Assembly (NCBI RefSeq): GCF_013044135.1
Contig: NZ_JABEPP010000003.1
Span: 310,001-374,000 of the forward strand
Direction: 5' to 3'
Length of the DNA: 64,000 nt
Source: Enterovirga aerilata
GTDB taxonomy: Bacteria; Pseudomonadota; Alphaproteobacteria; Rhizobiales; Beijerinckiaceae
The position numbers and the translations under genes are program-made. Under the pieces are notes generated by a model that worked only from the letters and a program-made list of their open reading frames with translations, was not told where the DNA came from and made no database searches. Below, piece by piece: positions 16,116 to 24,345 of the stretch. Numbering within the stretch: position 1 is the stretch's first letter; every line of letters begins with the position of its first letter.

Positions 16116-16992
16116 GTTTCGGCAGCCGCTGCTTCAGCCCCGCGATGTCCGCCCAGGGATCGGCCGTCAGCCCGGCCACCCGCGCCGGCACCGTCCGCAC
16201 CGTGAAGGCCCTCGGGTCGAGGTCCGGCACGACCTCGTCCCAGGTCAGCGGGACCGAGACCGGCGCGCCTTCGCGGGAGCGGGTCGAGTAGGGCGCCACC
16301 GCCGTCGAGGTCGGGTCGTTGCGCAGGTAGTCGATATAGATGCGGCCGCGGCGCTCGGCGATGGACTGCTTGGTGAGGAACCGATCGGGCGCATCCTTCG
16401 CCATGAGATCGCCGACCGCCTTGGCAAAGCTCTTCACGTCCCGCCATTCGTAGCGCCGCTCGATGGGGACGACGAGGTGAAGCCCCTTGCCGCCCGTGGT
16501 CTTCGGCACGCTCCGCAGCCCGAGCCCCGCGAGCCGCGCCCGGAGCTCGTGCGCCGCCGCCACGACATCCGGGAAGGCGAGCCCTTCCCCGGGGTCGAGG
16601 TCGAAGATCACCTGGTCGGGCTTGTGCGGCTGGTCGACATGCGAATTCCAGGGATGGATCTCGAGCACCCCCATCTGCACGAGGGCGACGAGGCCGCGCA
16701 CATCCTCCAGGTACAGATAGGGCTCCTCGAAGCCCTCGATCGGGATCTGCTTCAGCTCCGCGGGCATGCCCGATCCGGCATGGCGCTGGTAGAAGCATTT
16801 CCTGGCGCGGCCGGTCGGGCAGCGGACCAGCGTGATCGGGCGGCGGGCGACATGCGGCAGCATCACGCCGGCGACCGCCAGGTAGTATTCGGCGAGCTCG
16901 CGCTTGGTGACGCCCTGCTCCGGATAGAGCACCTTGTCGGGGCTGGTCAGCCGGACACCCTGGAGCTCGATCTCCTCCTTCGCGGCCGCCAT
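16108..16992 (-). CDS. LigD-type polymerase/primase domain protein (NHEJ)
   Basis: 294 residues, a free-standing version of the polymerase domain of LigD, an archaeo-eukaryotic primase relative that fills ends during bacterial non-homologous end joining. TSPDKVLYPEQGVTKRELA is the N-terminal signature. The catalytic acids are in IFDLDPGEGL, SVPKTTGGKGLHLVVP is the nucleotide-binding strand, and YIDYLRN carries the last acidic residue. The C-terminus APVSVPLTWDEV is also typical. It begins 1 bp after the ligase gene ends, so the two subunits are made from one transcript rather than as one multidomain protein. No phosphoesterase domain and no Ku gene are in the window. Confidence 0.9.
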   Translation of the reverse strand: MAAAKEEIELQGVRLTSPDKVLYPEQGVTKRELAEYYLAVAGVMLPHVARRPITLVRCPTGRARKCFYQRHAGSGMPAELKQIPIEGFEEPYLYLEDVRGLVALVQMGVLEIHPWNSHVDQPHKPDQVIFDLDPGEGLAFPDVVAAAHELRARLAGLGLRSVPKTTGGKGLHLVVPIERRYEWRDVKSFAKAVGDLMAKDAPDRFLTKQSIAERRGRIYIDYLRNDPTSTAVAPYSTRSREGAPVSVPLTWDEVVPDLDPRAFTVRTVPARVAGLTADPWADIAGLKQRLPKLT

Positions 16993-16993
16993 C

Positions 16994-18067
16994 TCAGCCC
17001 TCCGTTACCGCGCCGATGATCGCGCCCGGCCGCGCCTCTTCCTGCATCTGCTCGAGGGTGCATTGCCGCGGCGCCTTGTCAGGGCGCCAGCGCAGGAAGC
17101 GGGTGCCGTGGCGGAAGCGGCCGCCGGTCACGTGATCGTAGCGCACTTCCGCGACGAGCTCGGGCCGCAGCGGCTGCCATTCCGTGCTGCGCTCGGTCGC
17201 CCACCGGCTCGGCCAGCCGGGGGCATCGCCCGTGAAGCCGGGCGGCTCGATCAGCGCCTCGAGCTTCTTGGTGAGGGCGGGCTTCTCCGCATCGGCTATG
17301 CCGGACGTGAAGCCGACATGGTCGAGCCGGCCCTCCTCGTCGTAGAGCCCGAGCAGCAGCGAGCCGACCACCTTGCGCTTCGCCTCGTAGCGGAAGCCGC
17401 CGACCACGCAATCGGCCGTGCGCAGGCGCTTGATCTTGAGCATGGCGCGCTCGCCCGCCTCGTAGCGGCCGTCCACGCGCTTGGCGACCACGCCATCCAG
17501 CGCGCCGCCGGCCCTGGCGAGCCAGCCCTCCGCCTCCTTCCGGTCGCGGGTGAAGGGCGAGAGCCGCAGCAGCCCCTTGTCGGGGAGCGATGCCCAGAAG
17601 CGCTCCAGCGCGTCACGCCGCTCGAATAGGGGCAGGTCCCGCATGTCGCCACCCTCCGGCGCGAGCAGCATGTCGAACAGGATGAGCCGCGCCGGGGTCT
17701 CGCGCGCGAGCTTGCGAATGCGGCTCTCGGCCGGATGGAGGCGGAGCTGGAGCGCGTCGAAGTCGAGCGTCTCGCCTTTCGGGATGGCAAGCTCGCCATC
17801 GAGCACGAAAGAGGCCGGCGGCAGATCCCCGAGCGCCTGCACCACCTCGGGGAAATAGCGCCCGAGCGGCTTGCCCGACTTCGCCCGGAGCTCGACGGCG
17901 TCGCCTGCCTTGAAGGCGAGGCAGCGGAACCCGTCCCATTTCGGCTCGAACTGCCAGCCCTCGCCGTCGGGAAGCTGGTCGACCGATCGCGCCTCCATGG
18001 GATGTGTGTCGAGCCCGACCGGCAGGTCGGCGATGGTCGCGGAAGGTCGGGATACAGGCGCACTCAT
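16994..18067 (-). CDS. ATP-dependent DNA ligase (LigD ligase domain / LigC type)
   Basis: 357 residues from the ATG at 18067 (MSAPVSRPSATIADL); the reading from 18091 adds eight residues. Seals DNA breaks using ATP. Motif I is EPKWDGFR with the adenylated lysine at K43. SFVLDGELAI is motif III, LILFDML follows, GVVAKRVDGRY is motif IV, and WLKIK is represented by AMLKIKRL as motif V. The OB-fold domain includes VGSLLLGLYD and LVAEVRYDHVTGGRFRHGTRF. Together with the adjacent polymerase-domain protein it reconstitutes the two core activities of LigD in two chains. Upstream of it lies the 1.1-kb repeat region, with no recognisable promoter. Confidence 0.92.
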   Translation of the reverse strand: MSAPVSRPSATIADLPVGLDTHPMEARSVDQLPDGEGWQFEPKWDGFRCLAFKAGDAVELRAKSGKPLGRYFPEVVQALGDLPPASFVLDGELAIPKGETLDFDALQLRLHPAESRIRKLARETPARLILFDMLLAPEGGDMRDLPLFERRDALERFWASLPDKGLLRLSPFTRDRKEAEGWLARAGGALDGVVAKRVDGRYEAGERAMLKIKRLRTADCVVGGFRYEAKRKVVGSLLLGLYDEEGRLDHVGFTSGIADAEKPALTKKLEALIEPPGFTGDAPGWPSRWATERSTEWQPLRPELVAEVRYDHVTGGRFRHGTRFLRWRPDKAPRQCTLEQMQEEARPGAIIGAVTEG

Positions 18068-18243
18068 CGCGAGGAGAACGAGATCGCGCATCCGCGGTTC
18101 ATCTTCCGGCGGGCGACGCTCTCCCGGTCATTCCGGGAGCGGCCGCGGGGGCGGAGCGGGCGAAGCGCGCCTGGATTCCCGTTTCCCTGTGCTCGCCGGC
18201 TTCGCCGCCTCGCTCCGGCCGGGATGGCGGCGCGGCTCGCCCC

Positions 18244-18884
18244 TCATCCCCGGCGCCTGCGCGGCAGGCGGGAAGGGGATCCAGACAACCTACCGCCGCG
18301 TGTCCCCCTGGATTCCCTTCCCCTCCGCAGCGCTGACGCGCTGCTCCGGCCGGGAATGACAGTTGCGCGTGTCATCCCCGGCGGCCCGAAGGGCCGGGAA
18401 GGGGATCCAGCACATCTCCCACACGGACAACGTCCCTGGATTCCCTTCCCCTTCGCAGCGCTGCCGCGCTGCTCCGGCCGGGAATGACAGTGGAGGCGGT
18501 TCGGTGTCATCCCCGGCGGCCCGCAGGGCCGGGAAGGGGATCCAGCACACCTCCCACCGCGGACGACGTCCCTGGATTCCCTTCCCCTCCGGCGGCTACG
18601 CTGCCTCCGGCCGGGAATGACAGTGGAGGCGGTCCGGTGTCATCCCCGGCGGCCCGTAGGGCCGGGAAGGGGATCCAGCACACCTCCCACCGCGGACGAC
18701 GTCCCTGGATTCCCTTCCCCTCCGCGGCGCTGACGCGCCGCTCCGGCCGGGAATGACAGTTGCGCGTGTCATCCCCGGCGCCTGCGCAGCAGGCGGGAAG
18801 GGGATCCAGACAACCTCGCCGGTGCGCGGCGCCCCTGGATTCCCTTCCCCTCCGGCGGCTCCGCCGCCTCGGCCGGGAATGACA
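18244..18884. repeat. Array of five paired-palindrome repeat units (PRU)
   Basis: Units lie at about 18244-18361, 18370-18489, 18505-18622, 18638-18758 and 18767-18884. Each reads: left half-unit TCATCCCCGG, a short hairpin core, GGGAAGGGGATCCAG; a 20-30 base spacer; then a right half-unit that is the inverted counterpart, CTGGATTCCCTTCCC, a core hairpin, GGGAATGAC. Left arms always pair ATCCCC with GGGGAT and right arms ATTCCC with GGGAAT, so the stem base covaries. Core hairpins differ between units (for example GGCCCGAAGGGCC, CGCCTGCGCAGCAGGCG) yet stay self-complementary. A degenerate half-unit lies at about 18169-18225. The array separates the ligase gene from the histidine kinase gene. 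Confidence 0.93.
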
Positions 18885-19208
18885 GTGAGAGCGGGCCGCC
18901 GCGCCGCAATTCGGCGCAAGCTCTCCGGCACGACGCACCCGTCGAAGGCCGATGCGGAGGCTTCGACCGCGCCGCCGACGAGATCACCCACGCCGCCCGC
19001 CACCTCCTCGCAAACAAGCGCCCGCCGCGGGATCGGGCGGAAGAGCGGCGTCGACGAGGGGGCGTGCGCCGCGCCCGCGACACTGGGGACAATGCACCGC
19101 TGCCGTCGGACGCGGCTTTGCCGGGCCGACGAATTGCGACTGAAACAATTGGGTGCGAGCAGCGGTCGGCCTGCTCATGCGCGAGAGTGAAGCCGAAGAA
19201 CCGAGCCG
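18885..19208. other. Gene-free 324-bp leader before the histidine kinase
   Basis: Between the repeat array and the kinase start I see no convincing gene, rRNA, tRNA or terminator. Short frames on both strands have no family resemblance. The last 80 bases are less GC-rich and may hold the promoter, with an AAACAATTGGG stretch near 19143, but no clear -35/-10 pair can be assigned. Confidence 0.5.
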
Positions 19209-21500
19209 ATGCGGATCCGCTACAAAGTCGCCCTGGTCGGGATCATCCCGATCACGGTCGCGGCCGCGATCGCGCTCATCGCCTGGCTCCTTCTCGACCA
19301 GGCGGAACGCGCGCGCGGCGGAGCGGCCCTGGCGGGCGCGGCCTTCCGCGATCTCGTCGAGGTCGTGAACGCCAAGGAGAGCTACATCCGGGGCCAGCCG
19401 GCCGAGCGCGAGCGCCAGGCCGTGCGCTTCGACGGCGCCGCGGGCCGCGCCCGCACCCTGCTCGAGGAGCTCGACGGATATTTCGGGACCGAGACCCAGC
19501 GCAGCACGGCGGGCGACGTCAGCCAGACGCTGGAGAGCTACGCGCGCGAGATGGGCCAGCTGCGGGCGCTCACGGAGGAGAGCGACCGGAAGGTCGCCGA
19601 GCTCAACGCCCGCACGGCATCCCTCGTCATCCTGACCGACCGCGCCCGCACCCGGCAGCATGTCTCGAACACGGACATCATCGCCTCCATCACGGCCGGC
19701 GACCGCAGGCTGCGGCAGGCGCGCGACATCGTCAGCGTCGCCCACGACCTGCGTGCGGCCGCGCTCGAGGGCCGCCTCGTCGCGGCCGGGGAGCCGAAGG
19801 GGGCGGGCGATACCTCGCTGCTCGCCGAAGCCCGCATCCGCAACGCCGCCGAACGGCTCGCGGAGGCGTTGCGGGCGGCGGGAAATACCCGGGCCGCCGA
19901 CCAGCTCAGGGAGACCGTGACCGGGGCCGCCGGCCGCGACGGCGCGCGGGAATTCGACGACTGGCTCGACCGCCTCATCAAGGTGAACGCCACGGAGGAG
20001 CGGGCGCTGCACGACGAGGTCACGCAGCTCCTGACCTACGCCGTCCAGGCCGCCGAGACCGAGCAGGCGACCCAGAACATCGCCATCGAGATGCTCGAGC
20101 TCGAGCGCCTGACCACGAACGCGCTCGCGATCCGGGATGCCGATGCGGTCGCCCGCATGGTGGGCGAGAGCAGGCTGCTGGAGCGCACGATGAGCGTGCT
20201 GCCGATCTCGCCCCTGATCCAGACCGAGATGATGGACGCGATGACGCAGTGGCAGGAGCGGCTGTCGGCGACCGGCGAGAGTCTCCGCGAGCAGAACGAG
20301 ATCCTGTCCCGGATGGCCGCGACCGCCTCCGTCATGACGGCGCGCGCGAGCTCGCTCTACGAGATGCTGGCCTCGAATGCGGACCGGATCGGCCACCTGG
20401 TGCGGACGACGCTCGTGATCGGCGCCGCCATCGGCCTGCTGCTCGGATCGCTGACCGCCTATGTGGTCGCGCGCTCGATCACGCGGCCCCTGCGCAACCT
20501 GCAGCACCGCATGATCGGCCTGGCCGCCAATCCGGCCGGGAGCCTCATCCCCGAGGCCGACCGCCGCGACGAGCTCGGCGCCATGGCGCGGGCCGCGAAC
20601 GTGTTCGTGACCGAGCTCAGCCGGCGCGAGCGCGACCTGCGCAGCGCGAAGGAGCGGGCGGATGCGGCGCTTGCCGAGCTGCGCGACGCGCAGCAGAGCC
20701 TCATCCAGGCCGAGAAGCTCGCCTCGCTCGGCCAGCTCGTGGCCGGGGTGGCGCACGAGATCAACACGCCCGTCGGCGTCGCGATGACGACCTCGACGGC
20801 GCTCGAGAGCGAGGTGGAGGCGCTGCGGCAGAAGCTCGAGACGGGGCGGCTGATGAAGTCCGACATGACCCGCACGGTCGAGCGGCTGTCCGAGGGCGCG
20901 CGCCTCACCTTCGTGAACCTCAACCGCGCCGCGGACCTCGTCTACAGCTTCAAGCAGATCGCGGCCGACCAGGCATCCGGCGAGCGCCGCCGCTTCGAGC
21001 TGAAGGGCTGGCTGCACGAGCTCCTGACCAGCCTCGGCCCGATGCTGCGCCGGGCCGGGCACGAGATGAGGGTGGAGTGCCCGGACGACATCACGCTCGA
21101 TTCCTATCCCGGCGCCCTGGTCCAGGTGATCACGAACCTCATCTCGAATGCGCGCGACCACGCCTTCCCGGACGGGCGGACCGGCCATCTCGCCCTCCTC
21201 GTGACCCGGCTGCGCGGCGGCTGGGTCAGGATCGAGTTCTCGGACGACGGCGTGGGCATCGCGCCCGAGCACATGCCGAAGGTCTTCGATCCCTTCTACA
21301 CGACCGGGCGCGACCGCGGCTCGACCGGGCTCGGGCTGCACATCATCTACAATCTCGTGACCGGCACCCTCGGGGGCCGCATCGACATGACGAGCCGGTG
21401 CGGCGTCGGCACCCGGGTCCGCATCGAGATCCCGGCCGATCTCGGCTCGGTCGGGGCGGAGGGGGCGAAGCCGGACGGCGTCGCGGAGCACACGACATGA
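19209..21500 (+). CDS. Membrane sensor histidine kinase
   Basis: 763 residues. A membrane segment at about 8-28 and another at about 398-425 enclose a large helical periplasmic sensor domain of roughly 370 residues without a named fold. A HAMP linker (ARSITRPLRNLQHRM) and a coiled coil follow. The phospho-acceptor is H516 in AHEINTPVG. The ATPase part has NLISNARDHAF as N box, FSDDGVGI as G1, and STGLGLHI as G2. No receiver domain is attached and no response regulator gene is nearby. Its stop overlaps the start of the binding-protein gene by the ATGA arrangement, suggesting that the two function together, perhaps with the binding protein presenting a ligand to the sensor. Confidence 0.92.
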   Translation: MRIRYKVALVGIIPITVAAAIALIAWLLLDQAERARGGAALAGAAFRDLVEVVNAKESYIRGQPAERERQAVRFDGAAGRARTLLEELDGYFGTETQRSTAGDVSQTLESYAREMGQLRALTEESDRKVAELNARTASLVILTDRARTRQHVSNTDIIASITAGDRRLRQARDIVSVAHDLRAAALEGRLVAAGEPKGAGDTSLLAEARIRNAAERLAEALRAAGNTRAADQLRETVTGAAGRDGAREFDDWLDRLIKVNATEERALHDEVTQLLTYAVQAAETEQATQNIAIEMLELERLTTNALAIRDADAVARMVGESRLLERTMSVLPISPLIQTEMMDAMTQWQERLSATGESLREQNEILSRMAATASVMTARASSLYEMLASNADRIGHLVRTTLVIGAAIGLLLGSLTAYVVARSITRPLRNLQHRMIGLAANPAGSLIPEADRRDELGAMARAANVFVTELSRRERDLRSAKERADAALAELRDAQQSLIQAEKLASLGQLVAGVAHEINTPVGVAMTTSTALESEVEALRQKLETGRLMKSDMTRTVERLSEGARLTFVNLNRAADLVYSFKQIAADQASGERRRFELKGWLHELLTSLGPMLRRAGHEMRVECPDDITLDSYPGALVQVITNLISNARDHAFPDGRTGHLALLVTRLRGGWVRIEFSDDGVGIAPEHMPKVFDPFYTTGRDRGSTGLGLHIIYNLVTGTLGGRIDMTSRCGVGTRVRIEIPADLGSVGAEGAKPDGVAEHTT

Positions 21501-23080
21501 GGATCGCGCCATCGCTCGCCGTCGCAGTCTGCCTCGCGGCGGCCCCCGCCGCGGCCAAGACCCTCGTCTTCTGCTCGGAGGGCGATCCGCGCTCGCTGAA
21601 CCCGCAGCTCGTGACCGACACCACCGGCATGAATGCCGGCCGGCCGATGTTCGACAGCCTGGTCGAGCTCGAGACCGAGACGCTGAAGCCGGTGCCGGGT
21701 CTCGCCGAGAGCTGGGACGTGTCGGAGGACGGGCGCGCCTACACGTTCCGCCTCCGGCGCGGCGTGAAGTTCCATTCCAACGACCGCTTCCGGCCGAGCC
21801 GCGACTTCAACGCCGACGACGTCATCTTCTCGCTCGGCCGGCAATGGCGGGAGGACCACCCTTTCCACAAGGTTTCGGGCGGCCATTACGACTATTTCCG
21901 CGATGTCGGGATGCCGGATCTGCTGGAGCGCGTCGAAAAGCTCGACGACCACACGCTCCGGATCACGATCCGCCGCCCGGAAGCGACCTTCCTGCCGAGC
22001 CTCGGCATGCCCTTCAACGTCATCCTGTCGGCGGAATACGGCGCCCAGCTCGAGCGCGAGGGCCGGAAGGAGCTGATCGACGAGGCGCCGGTCGGGACGG
22101 GCCCCTTCGTCTTCGCCGGGTACCAGAAGGACGTCGTGGTCCGGTACCGCGCCTTCGGCGAGTACTGGGGCTGGCGGCAGCCGATCGACACCCTCGTCTT
22201 CTCGGTGACGCCGAACGCCGCCGTCCGGCTGACCAAGCTGAAATCGGGCGAGTGCCACGTGATGGCCTACCCGAACCCGGCCGATATCGGCCGGATCGCG
22301 GCCGATTCCTCGCTCGTCCTTCTCAGCCAGGAGGGGCTGAACATCGGCTATCTCGGCCTGCATACGGGACGCAGGCCGTTCGACGATCTCCGCGTCCGCC
22401 GCGCGCTCAACATGGCGATCGACAAGGCCGCCATCGTCCAGGCGGTCTACGGCGGGGCCGGGCGCGTGGCCACGAACCCGATCCCGCCCATGCTCTGGTC
22501 CTACAACGCCGAGATCGCCGACTATCCCTTCGACCCGGAAGGCGCGCGCAGGCTTCTGGCGGAGGCGGGCTACGCGGCGGGCTTCGAGACCGAGCTCTGG
22601 TACCTGCCCGTGAGCCGGCCCTACAACCCGAACGGGAAGCGGGTCGCCGAGATGATGCAGGCCGACCTCGCCAAGCTCGGAATCCAGGTCAGGCTGATGA
22701 CCGCCGACTGGAGCGCCTACCGGACGAAGCTGCTCGCCGGGGAGGCGCCGATGGCGCTCTACGGCTGGACCGGCGATATCGGAGACCCGGACAACTTCCT
22801 CGATGTGCTCCTCGGCTGCACCTCGGCGCGGCCGGGGGGGAACAACATCGCGAAATGGTGCGACCGCGGCTACGACGAGCTCGTGACGCGCGCGAAGCGG
22901 AGCCTGGACCGCGCCGAGCGGGAGAGACTCTACCGGGAGGCGCAGGTCATCGCCAAGCGCGAGGCGCCCTGGGTGCCGATCGCGCATTCGGTCGTCTATA
23001 TGGCGGCCCGCAAGGAGGTGTCCGGCTTCCGCATGGACCTTCTCGGCCGGCACCGGTTCGACGGCGTCGACCTGAAGTGA
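21497..23080 (+). CDS. Family 5 extracellular solute-binding protein (peptide type)
   Basis: 527 residues with a short Sec signal peptide (MRIAPSLAVAVCLAAAPAAAK, cleavage likely after AAA). The mature protein has the SBP_bac_5 layout: TLVFCSEGDPRSLNPQ, GLAESWDVSEDGRAYTFRLR, DFNADDVIFSL, GTGPFVF, and RRALNMAIDKAAIV. Members bind dipeptides, heme, nickel or opines in the periplasm; DppA-like is the closest type. No permease or ATPase genes accompany it. Instead it starts inside the stop codon of the histidine kinase, so an accessory sensing role is as likely as import. A small secreted-protein gene converges on it 7 bp downstream. Confidence 0.92.
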   Translation: MRIAPSLAVAVCLAAAPAAAKTLVFCSEGDPRSLNPQLVTDTTGMNAGRPMFDSLVELETETLKPVPGLAESWDVSEDGRAYTFRLRRGVKFHSNDRFRPSRDFNADDVIFSLGRQWREDHPFHKVSGGHYDYFRDVGMPDLLERVEKLDDHTLRITIRRPEATFLPSLGMPFNVILSAEYGAQLEREGRKELIDEAPVGTGPFVFAGYQKDVVVRYRAFGEYWGWRQPIDTLVFSVTPNAAVRLTKLKSGECHVMAYPNPADIGRIAADSSLVLLSQEGLNIGYLGLHTGRRPFDDLRVRRALNMAIDKAAIVQAVYGGAGRVATNPIPPMLWSYNAEIADYPFDPEGARRLLAEAGYAAGFETELWYLPVSRPYNPNGKRVAEMMQADLAKLGIQVRLMTADWSAYRTKLLAGEAPMALYGWTGDIGDPDNFLDVLLGCTSARPGGNNIAKWCDRGYDELVTRAKRSLDRAERERLYREAQVIAKREAPWVPIAHSVVYMAARKEVSGFRMDLLGRHRFDGVDLK

Positions 23081-23087
23081 GCGGGGC

Positions 23088-23396
23088 TCAGCGCCCGCTC
23101 GCCGTGATCGTCCGGCTCACCTTGCGGACAGGCGTGCCGTCCGCCGCGGCGAGACATTCGCGGGCAACGTAGGGCCAGGCCTGCCTCGCGCAATCCACGG
23201 CCGGCCGGGCCGCGGCCTCCTGCGTGACCACGGCCGGGGGGCTCTCCACCGGCCTGGCCTGCGGCGGGGCGGCATAGGCGGCCGCGGCCGGCGCAGCCGC
23301 GGCGGGCGTGCTCTCGCCGGCGCCGATGAGCCCGATCCCGGCCATGGTGGCCGCGAACCCGGCGGCCATTCCGGCCAGCTTCAGCTTGCTTGACAT
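23088..23396 (-). CDS. Small secreted protein with a C-x(n)-WPY-x(n)-C motif
   Basis: 102 residues. The first 35 form a signal peptide or single anchor (LKLAGMAAGFAATMAGIGLIGAG). An alanine- and proline-rich linker follows, and the C-terminal third has DCARQAWPYVARECL, two cysteines around WPY, a motif I know from small periplasmic proteins of Hyphomicrobiales whose function is undescribed. The cysteines may form a disulfide. Probably expressed alone. The gene ends 7 bp from the end of the convergent binding-protein gene. Confidence 0.7.
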   Translation of the reverse strand: MSSKLKLAGMAAGFAATMAGIGLIGAGESTPAAAAPAAAAYAAPPQARPVESPPAVVTQEAAARPAVDCARQAWPYVARECLAAADGTPVRKVSRTITASGR

Positions 23397-23551
23397 CCCG
23401 ACCTCCGCGCCGGCCTCGTGGCGGGCCTTCGGCTCTTGCGGCCGCTTCTATGGGCCCGCGGGGTGTCGCGGCGATTGCGCCGGAGCTTGGTTCGTTTCGC
23501 GCGCAGCCGCTTCGTTTCAGCTCGCGGAGGACCCGCGAAACATTGCGGCCG

Positions 23552-23567
23552 AGGATCACATGATCCT
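23552..23567. terminator. Possible hairpin after the GST gene
   Basis: AGGATCA-CA-TGATCCT forms an inverted repeat with 7-bp arms 12 bp past the stop of the glutathione transferase gene. There is no run of T on either side, so a terminator role is weakly supported; it may simply be a chance palindrome. Confidence 0.3.
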
Positions 23568-23578
23568 GTCGCGGGCGA

Positions 23579-24235
23579 TCAGAACTCCATGTCGAGCTCT
23601 TCGATCTCCTCCGGCTCGTTCACCGCCGCCTCGATCCATTCGGCGAGGATCGGCCAGGCCATGACGTGGTCGCGATAGGCGGCACAGTCCGGCGGAAGCT
23701 CCACGCCATAGGTTGCGAAGCGCGTGCAGACGGGGGCGTACATCGCGTCCGCAAGCGTCGGCCTGCTGCCGAACAGCCACGGCCCGCCGAAGCGCGCCAG
23801 GCATTCGCGCCAGATCGTCGTGATGCGCTCGATGTCGAAGGCCGCGCCGCCCCAGATCTTGAAGTTCTCGTGCCGCGCCTTGAGGTTCATCGGCAGCGAC
23901 GAGCGCAGGTTGATGAAGCCCCCGTGCATCTCTCCGGAAACCGACCAGCACCAGGCGCGGGCCGCTGGGTCGGCGGGCAGGAGCCCGGCCTCCGGCCTGA
24001 TCTCGTTGACATAGGTCGCGATCGCCATCGTGTCCCAGACCCGGATGTCGCCGTGTGTCAGCCGGGGCACCAGGAACGAGGGCGACAGGTGCAGGAGCTC
24101 CGCCCGGCTCGACGGGTCGTTGCCGGACAGGACCTCCGTCGCGAAATCCAGCCCGGCCATCCGGCAGATCAGGTAGCCGCGCAGCGACCACGAGGAATAG
24201 TTCCGGCTCGAGATCGTGAGCTTCGCATCGGCCAT
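23579..24235 (-). CDS. Glutathione S-transferase family protein
   Basis: 218 residues with a thioredoxin-like N-terminal domain. SRNYSSWSLRGYLI contains the Ser/Tyr region that contacts the glutathione thiol, SPSFLVPRL the cis-proline loop, and VWDTMAIATYVNE the Glu/Asp-Ser-like glutathione site. An all-helical C-terminal domain begins near residue 85, and PWLFGSRPTLADAMYAPV is its conserved N-capping box. Cytosolic; the electrophile is unknown. The N-terminal NYSSWS form is common in a proteobacterial GST subgroup. The gene diverges from the PHA depolymerase gene with 110 bp between them. Confidence 0.9.
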   Translation of the reverse strand: MADAKLTISSRNYSSWSLRGYLICRMAGLDFATEVLSGNDPSSRAELLHLSPSFLVPRLTHGDIRVWDTMAIATYVNEIRPEAGLLPADPAARAWCWSVSGEMHGGFINLRSSLPMNLKARHENFKIWGGAAFDIERITTIWRECLARFGGPWLFGSRPTLADAMYAPVCTRFATYGVELPPDCAAYRDHVMAWPILAEWIEAAVNEPEEIEELDMEF

Positions 24236-24345
24236 CTCGCGTCCCCGCTCAGGAGGTCTTCGGCCCGCCTACAAAACCATCTCGCAGTGCAACAAACAAT
24301 GGTCTAGCTTCCTCCCCGGAAGATCAGCCGGGGGCAAGGCCGCAC

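Noticed and set aside
18244..18884. Possible CRISPR array, because of regularly spaced repeats
   Set aside because: The period is about 130 bp, spacers between arms are similar to each other, each repeat is a pair of hairpins, and no cas genes are nearby.
19064..21496. Plus-strand frame joined in phase to the binding-protein gene
   Set aside because: It overlaps the histidine kinase in another frame and is almost pure Arg/Ala/Gly/Pro; only the part from 21497 shows family motifs.
24284..24300. PhaR-type operator before the PHA depolymerase
   Set aside because: The TGC/CAA-rich stretch is suggestive only; no paired site or match strong enough to list as a feature.
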